A stretch of DNA of 64,000 nt from Heliopora coerulea (taxonomy: Eukaryota; Cnidaria; Anthozoa; Scleralcyonacea; Helioporidae): positions 62,001 to 126,000 of the forward strand of contig JASJOG010000412.1 of the NCBI GenBank assembly GCA_030142905.1, written 5' to 3'. Position numbers and translations under genes: made by a program. A model generated the notes under the pieces. That model searched no databases and was not told where the DNA came from. It saw nothing but the letters and a program-made list of their open reading frames with translations. The number at the start of each line of letters is the position of its first letter. The first letter of the stretch is position 1. Below are positions 1-10,692 of this stretch, in pieces.

Positions 1-1867
1 CTAGATAACAAAAAAAACGTGGCTCAGAACTTTGTCTCCTTTTGACTAGTTTGATGATAGTTATTAAGACAATAACCTAGTACTGTTACGTGACAATATT
101 TCCCAAGCCAGAGTACGGAAGCTTCGGTTTACCAACGCTTGATCTCCTAGGGTTCGCACGCAGATGTGCATTGGAGACACAGTGCCGAATCCCGGGGAGC
201 GTGGGGTCAGATGCCCTTTTTGCTGTTGATTCAAATCTGTTTGGCAAGTCCCTGAATGGTGTTTCTTAAAGACTCCCGCTAGGAAGTAGCACCTTTGGCA
301 TTTTTCTTTCTTATTACTCTTATTTCTTTTCTGAAAATGGTATCCACATTTCAAATGTCTCTGATCATGAAATTTCATTCATGAGGAAATAAATTTCACT
401 CTCGAAATTTAACTTTCACGCAATATTGGCTCCACGCATCAGAAATGTCCTATCAAAAATGCGACTTCTTGTGCTACCAACTGCTGGTTCGTTTACTTGG
501 TCAAAATCTTTAATGACCAAATATAACGGATTCTGAGGTACTTCGATTGCAGTTCTAATTTCGCGGTGGATTCATTAAATAATAAACGTTGGGAAAATTT
601 GAGACTTTCACGTTTTCTCGTTGCGGAGATATTTGACTTATAAATATTAAATCTTTATAATGGCTGGCGGGCTATACGCAGATTTGAGATAATAAGCTTG
701 AAACTTGTAGTTCGCGATGATAAAACTCAAAACCACTGCTCATATTAAATCACAAACAGATTAATATATGAACGACATCTGTAAACACACTTAAGGCGAG
801 TATAGTGTAAAAACGAGGCTGACCGATAAGGACACCAAAAATTTTTCCTCCACAAGTACCTTGGAGCAAACAATGAGAATTAAGGTTGCTATTTCCATAA
901 ATACTAGTACAGATAACAGCTTTAGCAACAAAAGAAAAACATCGAAAATTTTGTTGCATTTTCCACCCACCCTGTTTCGACGACTTAGTTTCACGAAAAC
1001 GATGTAAAATAAAATATACGAAACCTTTGCCCGTAATTAGTGCGTTCGCGTTGGCAATGAGACAAGTTCTTAGTTGTATTATGAAAAAATTTTCCTACAT
1101 CACCAGACCAGAGTATCGTCCACATTTCGCTGACCCGTAGGGTTGGTTAGTAGATCATGGCTTCATTTAAGTCTGACAGATTTCCACGAGGTTGGCGAAT
1201 GTGTATAGTTAACGGAAACTCCTTTAAAGTTTCTAAGACATGAAAAACTGATCAATCCACTATTCGCATGCGTTGAAAGAAAGGAAGAACACCGTTTTCC
1301 GTCTGACCATATCCTATCTAGCCTTGAGATATTCAGAATTAAAAGCATGAAAATTACATGACTTAAGGTGCCAGCATGTCGCCAAAAACTGGAGAAAAAT
1401 CACAAAATCAATATCTCAGCAAGTAACTCATGAAAACTTTAAGCATTTATAGCAAGTAGAAAAATACACGCCGTTGCACACGTCATCCAGTTGCCATGGA
1501 AACCACTTGGTTCCCGGCGTCTTCTGCAAAGATTTAAAACTATGTAGATATACATTAATTTATATTACATAGTATACATATTTATTGTACATTGTATATT
1601 ATATATATTATTATTATTTCATGATTACTCGTCGAAGGCGAAATGAATATACACAGATGATTATTTGAAAGAAAGTAGTGAACGAGCTGTTTTAAAAATT
1701 CCGTTGTAACATTTTCAAAGGTCCTTGGCATTTTGCTTTTGTGCCTTCACTGTTATATTCACCTGTAGGTGAATATAGAGTATTACGACGTAATTTTCGG
1801 ACGAATCACCTCGCGGGATTTTCGATAATCACCTGTATAATTATACTATATATATATATATATATAG
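1..1867. other. No recognisable gene; AT-rich repeat-like DNA
   Basis: I recognise no conserved protein here. A 104-codon minus frame at 64-378 has several Cys and His residues (HLKCGYHF, KCQRCYF) that could be a remnant zinc-binding segment of a retroelement, but I cannot place it. Around 1620-1830 sits a palindromic CACCTGTAGGTG block next to a segment reading GTCGAAGGCGAAATGAA. A related arrangement recurs in opposite orientation at 23920-24105, so this is part of a dispersed repeat. The stretch ends in a short AT dinucleotide run at 1848-1865. Confidence 0.4.
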
Positions 1868-1955
1868 GTTAACAAGTGATGAAGGAAATATCGGGAGCCC
1901 ATTATCTTCGACTTTTTAAGACCTAACCGGGACCTGTTGCGAAAATGCAACGCCG

Positions 1956-2028
1956 GCCTTCCGGCTGGGAATCGAACCCGCGACCCCGCGAATCTAGTGC
2001 GATGCTCTGCCAACTGAGCTACGGAGGC
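1956..2028 (-). repeat. tRNA-like SINE head, left arm of the palindrome
   Basis: This is the inverted copy of the tRNA-like head described at 2334-2406. Internal promoter boxes A and B for RNA polymerase III are both present. The cloverleaf is imperfect in the anticodon and T stems, so it reads as a SINE head rather than a working tRNA gene. Confidence 0.75.
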
Positions 2029-2333
2029 CGTTGCCGAGAGCATGGCCACGAGTTCATTATTTTATGAGGTGAGCTCACCGACTTTTTTTAGGTGAAGAGA
2101 TTATTTTAAAGACATTGGCACCTTTTTCCTTAGAATATTATAAGTTAACAAGTGATGAAAGAAAATATCGGGAGCCCATTATCCTCGACTTTTTAACTTA
2201 TAATATTCACTTGTTAACTTATAATATTCTAAGGAAAAAGGTGCCAATGTCTTTAAAATAATCTCTTCACCTAAAAAAAGTCGGTGAGCTCACCTCATAA
2301 AATAATGAACTCGTGGCCATGCTCTCGGCAACG

Positions 2334-2406
2334 GCCTCCGTAGCTCAGTTGGCAGAGCATCGCACTAGATTCGCGGGGTCGCGGGTTCGATTCCCAGCCG
2401 GAAGGC
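2334..2406 (+). repeat. tRNA-like SINE head, right arm of the palindrome
   Basis: Starts GCCTCCGTAGCTCAG and ends GGAAGGC. The acceptor stem pairs with one mismatch, the D arm is good, and box B GGGTTCGATTCCC is intact. The anticodon stem has a terminal mismatch and the T stem loses its two outer pairs. The would-be anticodon is AGA (Ser), but there is no long variable arm, so this is not a normal serine tRNA. A body with no tRNA homology follows, as expected of a SINE. Confidence 0.75.
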
Positions 2407-2526
2407 CGGCGTTGCATTTTCGCAACAGGTCCCGGTTAGGTCTTAAAAAGTCGAGGATAATGGGCTCCCGATATTTCCTTCATCACTTATTAACTTATAA
2501 TATTCTAAGGAAAAAGGTGCTAATGT

Positions 2527-2569
2527 TTTTATATATATATATATATATGTATATACTGTATATTATCAT

Positions 2570-2606
<37 letters not shown>
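2527..2606. repeat. AT dinucleotide microsatellite
   Basis: Near-pure TA runs broken by short GTATATACTG and CATACAA interruptions, directly after the SINE palindrome. Probably grown from the A/T-rich SINE tail. Confidence 0.9.
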
Positions 2607-2607
<1 letters not shown>

Positions 2608-2867
2608 TATATTAAAACTATTAATCAAATTTTTTAGAAAAAAGGAGGAAAGTAAGATAAACGGCTCCTGAGACTAAACGGTTCCCGTTGCAACAGCATA
2701 ACATGCATCATCATAATCTTTATTCTTACAGTACATGTGCAGCGGTTGAACAGTCTCGACCAGCTTCTTGCAGAAATGTTCTTGGTTTTTAAGATTTTAC
2801 ACCAGTTTGCATTTAGCGGGTATATGTCAAGAGCCGTGTTATTTGTCACATTTTGCAATCCTGAACA

Positions 2868-4747
2868 TCTCTACACCATTTGTAAATCAAATTTGTCACG
2901 TGTCACATCATATTCATAAAAGGTCAAATTCATCAGATGTCAGAACAAAATCACAAGAAGTCAAATCAAATTTGTACGACGTCAGTTCAAATTCGTTGGA
3001 CGTTAAGTCAATTTTCTACGATGTCAAATCAAATTCAGAAGACGTCAAATCAGTTTAGCACATTGTCAAACCATTTTTGATTGACGTCAAATCAATTTCG
3101 CAAAGTATGAAATGAGATAATTATTCATAATATCATCACACAACCATATACACAATTAATTATGTCACATGCTTCTACGAGTCACAATAACAATTAGCTT
3201 CCAATGGGTAAATCTCCAAGTTCCATAACCGTTGGCCGGTGCTTTTGGCAATGGGTTATGCAGCGCATGACCAACATGGGATCAAGTTCAGCATTGATTG
3301 CCTCCTCAGCAATGTTCCTCATGACTCGCAGCCTGTGCGCCACTTGTGTCGTTCCTGGTGGTGCTTCAAACAACTCTGCTTGGCGTACAGTTACCTGTCT
3401 CTTGATTGCGCTTTTTAAAACCGACCAACATGCTTCTATACCATTTAGTGCAGGACCGTATGGGCCCAATCGTATCACTTGCATACCAGGATTGGCTTCA
3501 GCAATTTCCTCTGCTCTGCAGTGTGCCGGGGCGTTGTCAATGACTATAGCAAGTTGATTGTGAGCAATGCCTTTCATCTCACACTCATTTACAAGCGCCT
3601 GTAACCACTCTAAGAAGTCGTCCTTTTTCAGGCTTCCTTGTCGAATTGTACAATAAACAACTCCTATTTTTTGCTCGATGGCACCAATGATATGCAGGTT
3701 TTGGCCTTTGGATGTCCAACGAGCTACAACTGGTCTGCGGCCTATTTGGGTCCACCCAGTTGATCGTGTGCACCAAACATTGAAATTGGTTTCATCTTGC
3801 CACACAATACGCTTACCGTCACCTATGGCTTCTGTTAAACTACGGAGAAAGTCTCGACGTTTCTCCTTATTTTCAACAGAATTCATGGTAGCCGGCTCAT
3901 GGAGCAGTTTCTTGTAGGAGTACATCTTGCCATTCATGGCATCACCCACAGTTGAAAGGCGGACGTTCAGACCCATCTCTAGCTCAAGCTTTGCTTGCAA
4001 CTCCTTCAGAGTTATGCCAGGGTTTTCATTGATCTGCTGCTCCAAAAACGTTTCGTACTCGTCAGTGATCTTTACGTGCCGTGCACCTCCACGTGCCCTT
4101 GCCTCTATAACTTCCCCTGCCTCTTCTCGTGCTTCTTCGTTCTTTTTCTTTTTTACCCAAGATCGTACAGTACTAAAAGGTATCCCATCCTCTCGAGCAG
4201 TGACCTGCCAATCTTCTCCAACCAAAAACCTTTTGACCACTCGTTTCTTCGCTGCCTCGTCGTACTTGTTGTATCGTGGCATGGCTAACGCACGAAACTC
4301 AAAAGCACATTACGGCGGATGCAATTGATTTTGTGAAATGCATGTACAGTATGAGTTTTATTTTGTATGAGTTTTATTTTAACACCTTCGGGAAATTGTT
4401 CGTTCTGTTAGGAATTCGATTTGATAAAAAAACAAGTTTGATTTTACTGTTTGCAATTTACTTCTCTTGACTTCGATCTGATGTCGTTCAAATTTGATTT
4501 AACATTGTACGAATTTGACCTGACTTCCTGTGTTTTTGGTTTCACATCTTTTGAATTTGATTTGACATTGTACGAATTTGATTTGACCTCGTGGAAAATT
4601 GATTTAACGTCGAACGAATTTGAACTGACGTCGTACAAATTTGATTTGACTTCTTGTGATCTTGTTCTGACATCTGATGAATTTGATTTGACCTTTTATG
4701 AATATGATGTGACGCGTGACAGATTTGATTTACAAATGGTGTAGAGA
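2868..4747 (-). mobile_element. Full-length Tc1/mariner-type DNA transposon with long TIRs
   Basis: Terminal inverted repeats begin TCTCTACACCATTTGTAA at the left and are mirrored at the right end near 4747. They stay alignable for about 150-200 bp inward. The right flank is TA; the left flank reads CA, probably a mutated TA target site. Inside each TIR lies an irregular array of about 20-bp units built on TCAAATCAAATT (about 2925-3080 and 4460-4735), which could be transposase binding sites. The only long frame between the TIRs is the transposase at 3194-4282. Both ends and the frame are intact, so the copy is young or recently active. Confidence 0.9.
3194..4282 (-). CDS. Tc1/mariner superfamily transposase, intact frame
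   Basis: A 362-residue protein that should cut and paste its own transposon in the nucleus. Residues 5-45 look like a helix-turn-helix DNA-binding domain (EDGIPFSTVRSWVKKKK). The catalytic DDE-type domain has D163 in WQDETNFNVW, D249 in IVIDNAPAH and E283 in ALNGIEACW. The last two are 33 residues apart, one less than the 34 typical of Tc1. Length matches the family. The chosen ATG (MPRYNKYDEAAKKR) sits just ahead of the HTH, about 465 bp from the element's right end. The frame is uninterrupted. The subfamily is not certain. Confidence 0.93.
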   Translation of the reverse strand: MPRYNKYDEAAKKRVVKRFLVGEDWQVTAREDGIPFSTVRSWVKKKKNEEAREEAGEVIEARARGGARHVKITDEYETFLEQQINENPGITLKELQAKLELEMGLNVRLSTVGDAMNGKMYSYKKLLHEPATMNSVENKEKRRDFLRSLTEAIGDGKRIVWQDETNFNVWCTRSTGWTQIGRRPVVARWTSKGQNLHIIGAIEQKIGVVYCTIRQGSLKKDDFLEWLQALVNECEMKGIAHNQLAIVIDNAPAHCRAEEIAEANPGMQVIRLGPYGPALNGIEACWSVLKSAIKRQVTVRQAELFEAPPGTTQVAHRLRVMRNIAEEAINAELDPMLVMRCITHCQKHRPTVMELGDLPIGS

Positions 4748-5111
4748 TAGTTAAGCAATAGAATTACCGAAAACGCCATTTTTCTCCGTTTTGAATGTAC
4801 TTTAAAATTATGGAAAAATTTGGTTCGCTATTTTTTCATGTCATACACACTTTACCGGTATGTCTTATACAGGCGCAGGTAGAGAAGGTCCACCGGCTTG
4901 GTCTTTCCTTGTAAAGCTTTGAATTTATTCCTTCACCAACGCTGAGGGATTTTCTGTCGGTTTTCCTAATATTTCGGAAAAACAAACGGAGGTTATGTGC
5001 GAAAGATAGAATAATCATTATTCTATAATTATTACAATATTCTTATCTAAGCAGACTACAAATAACGAGGTGATTCAAAACACGGAGAAGTCTCGTTAGA
5101 ACCACTATGGT
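4748..5111. other. Intergenic; nothing recognised
   Basis: AT-rich sequence without a convincing frame, RNA or repeat between the Tc1-type transposon and the next MITE. Confidence 0.4.
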
Positions 5112-5645
5112 ACATACATGCCAACATATGTATACGTGAAAGTGGTACGGTCGAGTGTCGAAGGCGTGAGAAACATCTAGGGGGGTCTTAGGGCATGTCC
5201 CACGAGAAAATTTTGAATTCTAGAGTCTCTAAAATGCCATTTTCTGCATTTTGGGGAGATTTATCTCATTCGCCATTGCAAATCAAGTTGTCATTCGTGC
5301 GCCGTATGTATTAATTTACTTCCTGTAAGCTTTTGTTAACGGAGATGTCAGGTTGAGGCATGCAGTTGATGTTAGGCATTCATGATGAACGCCTAAAGGC
5401 TAATTTGCATCTTCAGTCATAGTAATGGCCTATTTTCAGTCACTGCCGAGGAATTTTTCCTTGGAGATTGTCATAAACGTAACCGAGAGTCCTTTTTGTC
5501 TTTGTTTTTTTTAAAATTTGTCAAACCGGTATGAAAATCGTAGAAAATATTTAAAGCGGTACTATTTCATACATTGTTGGTACGGAGGTACATTAGCACT
5601 CAAATCGGTACTGTACCGCCTAAATCGGTACGGTTGGCATGTATG
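5112..5645. mobile_element. Probable MITE with ACATGCCAAC ends
   Basis: Short inverted ends (ACATACATGCCAAC at the left, the complement of GTTGGCATGTAT at the right) bound about 530 bp with no coding capacity. Several GGTAC-centred motifs (GGTACGGT, CGGTACTGTACCG) lie inside each end. I could not fix a clean target-site duplication, so the exact edges are uncertain. Confidence 0.5.
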
Positions 5646-8169
5646 GTGGTAAGCAGAAAATTTTAAGCGACGGTCTTTGAAAGGGTCTCTCAGTAGATTT
5701 GGGGAGTAACACCTCGTAAAGATTTAAGGGGTGCATCTCAGTACCTAAATATGTCATGTACTACACCTGCAATTGTCTAACTTGATAGAAGTTAGTGATT
5801 ACATTACTCCACCATTTAAGGTGTCCCAGGATTCTTTAAGGGGAGAGCCCTCCCAGGCTACACCCATAGTTGCACCACTGGTTAGGATTGTTCACACGAT
5901 CAATGCTTTGCCTGCTACCCGCAGTATTTGCAGTTTTTACAAAGGTCTAAGTTGAAAATTTAGCGGAAATTTTATGTCATTGTCGAACTGATTCGAGGCA
6001 AATTACTAGAACGAAAAATTATATAAGTACTTTCAAGTGCCAGTGATAACTTTGGCTATTTGGAAACGAGGTTGTAAACATTGAACTTCGTAAGTATGAA
6101 AGTCTTCTCTGAGAAAGCTATGTCATTTATCAAGGAATTGTATGCTGGTATTACACCAGAATGATGATTGCAGCACCAAAACTTTAAATGCCATTACAGT
6201 GAAGTCCGAGTGAGAGAAGAGATAGGAAAACCTTTAAAACTAACAACGGTATCGTCCTAGAAATCTACAAAAACCTTTCCTGAAAAAAATATGGTTATAT
6301 CCAGTGTAAATACGGTTTTCCTCAGAAACAGTATGGAAGTGTACATGCGATAGAACATCCACTCTCACAGAATACAGTTTCATTAGTCGACATCGATTCT
6401 ATAGAGGTTTAATGGGTAGAGGGTATTACATGGTTGCGAGAAGTTATAGAATTTATGTTCGAGAGAACAGAATTCACGAGTAAGCAGAGCAAACGAGTAA
6501 AATATTGTTCTTGATACAAGAACAAAAAATCCAAATGTCCTGTTTACTATATATACAAAAATACACGAACTAACAATTAAAGATTTTTTATTCACGAAAA
6601 CTCCTGGAATAATCTTAAATGAATAATCTCACAAGTTTACTTCTTCGTGTTGGCAATGTTTTGCTCCCCGGAGAACAATTTTTATATCAGCTTTAGTGAT
6701 GCACGAATATGTTGCTTTCCATTTTTCAAATGCGTTTGGCAAATTTGCACAAATAACCGTCCAAAAGCGGGTGACGAAGTCATCGATATCCTCATTAGTG
6801 ACGAAACGGAAATATACTGTACCTCACTAGGTTCCCGGATCTAGGTTCGTATGAGTTCTACAACTGGCCTGTTTTCCAGCAAACTACTGAAGTCTATAAA
6901 ATATTTATACATTACAACATGGCTGACGAGCACGTACGATTTTTATTCACGAGTTGTGATTCATCATCAAGTGTATAAGCGTATTGTCATAAACTTTCTG
7001 TTTATAACAGGTGATGGGGCAAACACTCCTACGAGTTCCTCGGGGCTACAAGCCGTACATAGATAAGATAAAAGTTAGAAAATGTATTCATTATTAACGA
7101 TATTCTTTATAAGTTCACGTTTAACAACAAGATAAGTACGAACACAACATAATAAAGATGATATTTGAGAGCAAACAAAAAATTCAAACTGTACAGATCC
7201 GCATGAGCTGTGGCGGGAAAAGTCAATACGCTTTACTTACTAGCAGCGAATAATCGTATGGGGCTTCTGATTGGTCAGACGACTGTAGTCACTAGTGGCA
7301 ACCAATAGTGTGGGGCCTCTGATTGGTCGGACGATTGTACTCATTAGTGGGAAAAATCGCCTGACCAATCAGGATCGAACTTCTCCTGTAAGAGACGACT
7401 TTTATCTTTGAGTTTGCTGAGGAGTTTATCACAGTGTGTATATTATAATGTAAAGTACTTAAGACACGAATACACGTAACCATTCTTGTCCTTCAAAAAT
7501 GTCGAAGATTCCAACGATGTTATTTGAAAAACTAGCATAAAACGTTCACGTAAATCGGTTGTTGTATCACATTTACAACAACTAACTATACTTTAAAAGT
7601 TGAGTTTTGTTCTTCATGAATCATTAACGGCCATTATAAGGGGTCGCTATAACTTTCTGAATAGACCTAATATCAGGGCTAATAGAGAACGTGTGTTTTT
7701 GCGCATGTAGACTGGTTGGTGCGTTTACATCTGGGACGTATTTTGGCTAGATTGATGTCAAATCAACCAGAGGTCGATATGACTGCCCAGTGCAGCCCAC
7801 CCCAATAACGAGTTGCACAGACCCAAGGTGGAGAAGCGACAAAAAAGGAAAGTTCTGTGCGCCACAAACCTGCGAGTTGCCAGGACGTACACCAAGCGTA
7901 AGGAAAGAACTAGAACAGCCAGTCCCATGACAATATGAATGATTATATGTGTTCTATTCTTGCCCCAAACTGTACAGAATATAAAATAGAAACAGTGATG
8001 AGAATGAAACAAAAAGAAATACGAAAATAACAAAGGAGAAAAACAAAGCAAAAACCAACACCTATCATTAAAGCCTGCTATTATGTAGAAATCCAAAAGA
8101 ATTTCTTAATTTCTGACGAGGCTATAACGTCTAATTTGCAATTTACACAATGTTCCGTTCTTATTTAGC
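5646..8169. other. Non-coding stretch; small tandem duplication with CCAAT boxes
   Basis: No conserved protein is visible. At 7259-7360 a segment is repeated in tandem with a 52-bp period (TGGGGCYTCTGATTGGTC). Together with GACCAATCAGG at about 7372 this gives four CCAAT-type motifs in 120 bp. Frames near 6383-7066 and 7758-8096 show no family signature. Confidence 0.4.
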
Positions 8170-9493
8170 TCACATGTGTGCCGTGGCTAGGTTGCAAAGG
8201 CAACTGGCGAAAACTGTATGAGAAAGTACAGACCCACGAGAGGAGTGTAATGCACGTCTCTAATTATATCATGTGGAGAGACCTTCTCGTTTCTTTGGAG
8301 AATAAGAGTGGAATAGACCGCCTTCAACAAGAGGTGTTTGCTGCCGAGCAACAGAGATGGAGAAAGATTTTGAGATGTCTGCTTGAAGAGACGCTGTTCT
8401 TGGCTGAAAGAAATCTTCCCTTTAGAGGCTCGAGTTCTGATATAAGAGATTTGGGCAACGATTTGATTTCTTGGAATTCTAGAACTCATTAGCTTTTACA
8501 ATCCAACAATAAAGGAACATTTAGATTCGGTCATGAAGCGTCAAAAAAGGGGCCAGCGCATGCAAGCTCATTATTTGTCATAGCAAAGTCAAAACGAGTT
8601 CCTGTCCATCTGTGCAAGAAAGATTCTAGATGAAATCTTATCAGAAATAGAGCGGTCCTTCTATTATGGTCTGTTAGTGGACGGAACACCAGATGTTTCT
8701 CATACAGAGCAACTCACCTTCGTATTAGGATATACTGTTCTCAAGAACAGCACCTGGGAAGTGGTTGAGTGATTTCTTACCATCAAAGATTTCGAGAAGA
8801 AGAAAGGTGAAGACATCTGTCAAATTAACCTTTGCACTCTAGAAGATCACAAGATCGCCCTTGCTAGGTGCAGAGGCCAGAGCTATGATAATGGCTCAAA
8901 CATATCCGAGTGCTACAAAGGAGTGCAAGCTTTAATCTTGGGAAAAAAATCCTCAGGCCTTTTATGCCTCTTGTTGCGCACACACATTGAATTTATGTGG
9001 TGTGCATGCGGTTGAGGTGGCACCTGAAATCAAGATCGTTTTGGGCAATGTCCAAAAGCTTTATAATTTGATTTCTGCAATTCCATCCCGTCGGAAGATT
9101 CTGAAGGAAACCGTAGGCGTTTCATTGCACAGTCCTATCACAAACCAGATGGAGCGCAAGAATCGATGCAACCAGACCGCTCGTGAAGAATCACAAGAAG
9201 ATGCTTGAGGCCCTCTCCAAAATGCAAACCGAGCTTGATTTAACAGCTGAAGCTTACAGTGATTTCGAATACCTACTCACATGGATGAAGTAATTTGAAT
9301 ACATTCTGCTGGCAACAGTTTGGTTCAAAACCCTCCAGTGTATAGATGATGTCAACAAGCTACTGCAATATGCAGACATCTCTATCGCAGAAGAAGCCAA
9401 ATATCTTGGCTGCTTATGCAAAGATATCCAGACCCTTCGAGATTCGTGGGGAAATGTGCTTGAAGAGGCAAAGCTGGTTTCAATTGGTAATAG
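8170..9493 (+). pseudogene. Decayed hAT transposase (ZMYM1-like, DUF4371 type)
   Basis: Successive frames, broken by stops and frameshifts, read as one hAT-family transposase of the kind found in ZMYM1-like proteins. First comes NWRKLYEKVQTHERSVMHVS at 8200-8260, then SGIDRLQQEVFAAEQQRWRK. Further on are ILDEILSEIERSFYYGLLVD with the start of the RNase H-like core (8630-8690), RCRGQSYDNGSNISECYKG (8865-8925) and the LCGVHAVEVAPEIK block (8990). It would once have moved a hAT element. The upstream end is missing. The matching right terminus lies immediately downstream. Confidence 0.85.
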
Positions 9494-9646
9494 CAGCAAC
9501 AATGCTTACATATGTGACGTCATTCCATATATGACGTCATTTCATATAAGACGTCACTCTATATATGACGTCATTCATATGTGACGTCATTAGGGCCCCC
9601 GAAAGATTTCTTGCCCCGGGCCCCACAAGATCTCTCGGCCGCCCTG
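9494..9646 (+). mobile_element. Right end of the hAT element, with TGACGTCA array
   Basis: Five copies of TGACGTCA or a one-base variant, each embedded in a TATATGACGTCATTC-like unit, are followed by a GC-rich terminal segment ending GGCCGCCCTG at 9646. The same layout, with three TGACGTCA copies, forms the right end of the hAT at 44212-45478. This identifies the decayed transposase upstream as the source of that family. TGACGTCA is the consensus site for CREB/ATF factors; a role here is inference. Confidence 0.8.
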
Positions 9647-9844
9647 CATCCGAAGCGGAGGATGAACTGGTGTACTTAGGAGAAGTTGTTGGTTTACCCA
9701 TGCCCATGAAAATGTTAGTGTGCGGACATTTTGGCAGGTCAAATTTGCACGGTTCTGTATTAAATTAAAAGTAGAATAAAAGTTAGAGAAACAAGGCCAC
9801 ACGCACATGCATGAATAACTTGTCACAACTGTCAAACTAGAATA

Positions 9845-10190
9845 TTTTCAAATGTCATCCCCATCACGATCCCGCTTCGACAACTCTTATCAATACACCA
9901 TTCTCATCAACATCCCCCTTCAGCACCACTCATTTCTACCATCACTGGTACCCGACCAGCACCATTACTAACGCCATTATCCCCTCCATCATCACTATCA
10001 CCACTTCGTATCACACTTTCCTCGACCACCACACCATAACCACCATCATTACCACCACTGCTAGAGGACCAACGCCATTATGTCTACCACTACCTGAATC
10101 CACCATCACCTCATCAGCCCCCAACGACCTCAACCAGAACCCACCACCATTAATAACCATCAATGCTAGCCCGAACAGCACCATTATGAC
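9845..10190. repeat. Degenerate CAC/CAT-rich simple repeat, nearly G-free
   Basis: About 340 bp of imperfect ACC, CAC, CAT and ATC triplets with very few G residues on the plus strand. It carries no sustained reading frame. Reads as an old, diverged trinucleotide array. Confidence 0.75.
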
Positions 10191-10196
10191 GACAAG

Positions 10197-10262
10197 AAAA
10201 ATTAATAAATAAATAAAGAAATAAACAAACGAACGAACGAACGAACGAACGAACGAACGAAT
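10197..10262. repeat. Tetranucleotide microsatellite, AAAT then GAAC
   Basis: An AAAT-like run leads into eight to nine uninterrupted GAAC units (10227-10262), then a decayed GAAT tail. Confidence 0.9.
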
Positions 10263-10396
10263 AAGTAAATGAATGAATTACTACTAAGAAAAATATTTGA
10301 AAAATTGGGATTTGAATTAAATCACAACTTTCACGGCGTTTCAAACAGTTAGTTGTTGTAGTTAGTATCCTAGTAGAAACCCTTCCAATGCTTTAA

Positions 10397-10538
10397 AGGT
10401 GGATTTCCATTCGGTGTCCCGCGCGCGACAGCTGCATTGTTAAAATTAAATACATTTCTGCTTGGTGCTATTCGAGAGCTCCCAAGACAAAAGGAAAAAG
10501 TCGCGCGCGCGACATTTTGTACCAAGTGGAAATCCACT
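10397..10538. mobile_element. 142-bp MITE flanked by TTAA
   Basis: Ends AGGTGGATTTCC and its imperfect mirror GGAAATCCACT are flanked by TTAA on both sides (10393-10396 and 10539-10542). Inside lie mirrored GCGCGCGACA blocks. TTAA duplications are typical of piggyBac and Kolobok transposons. A related copy is at 39766-39909. Confidence 0.75.
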
Positions 10539-10542
10539 TTAA

Positions 10543-10692
10543 GGGTGTTTTCTACTAGGCGAATTTTATCGCACGAATCGAGATTTTTTTAGGGTAAATT
10601 GAACAGGTTTCTCATTAGGTACAGTCGGGAGCTTATGAGACAATATAAAAAGTCGCTTCACGCGATAAAATTCACCTAGTGGAAAACCGCCC
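10543..10692. mobile_element. 150-bp MITE abutting the previous one
   Basis: Inverted ends of about 30 bp: GGGTGTTTTCTACTAGGCGA at the left and the mirror TCACCTAGTGGAAAACCGCCC at the right edge, enclosing GCGATAAAATTC and its complement. No coding capacity. Confidence 0.75.

Larger units (their letters stand above)
1868..2494. repeat. 627-bp palindrome of two inverted tRNA-headed SINE copies
   Basis: The arms are 1868-2155 and 2207-2494, each exactly 288 bp, so no net insertion or deletion separates them. The 51-bp spacer holds a further partial copy of the SINE 3' end (about 2144-2190). Each arm carries a tRNA-like head with box A TAGCTCAGTTGGC and box B GGGTTCGATTCCC, then a conserved body ending near ATATCGGGAGCCC. 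The two arms differ at only a few positions, pointing to a recent event. A transcript across it would fold into one very long hairpin. An AT microsatellite follows on the right. Confidence 0.85.

Noticed and set aside
2334..2406. A functional tRNA gene
   Set aside because: Boxes A and B are present but the anticodon and T stems do not pair properly, the AGA anticodon lacks a serine long arm, and SINE body sequence follows. The mirror copy at 1956-2028 has the same faults.
1846..2615. Protein frames starting MAMLSATASVAQLAEHRTRF on both strands
   Set aside because: This is the typical chance translation of a tRNA-like sequence, not a protein.
3204..4328. Plus-strand frames over the Tc1-type transposase
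   Set aside because: They are shadows of the intact minus-strand transposase and show no domain of their own.
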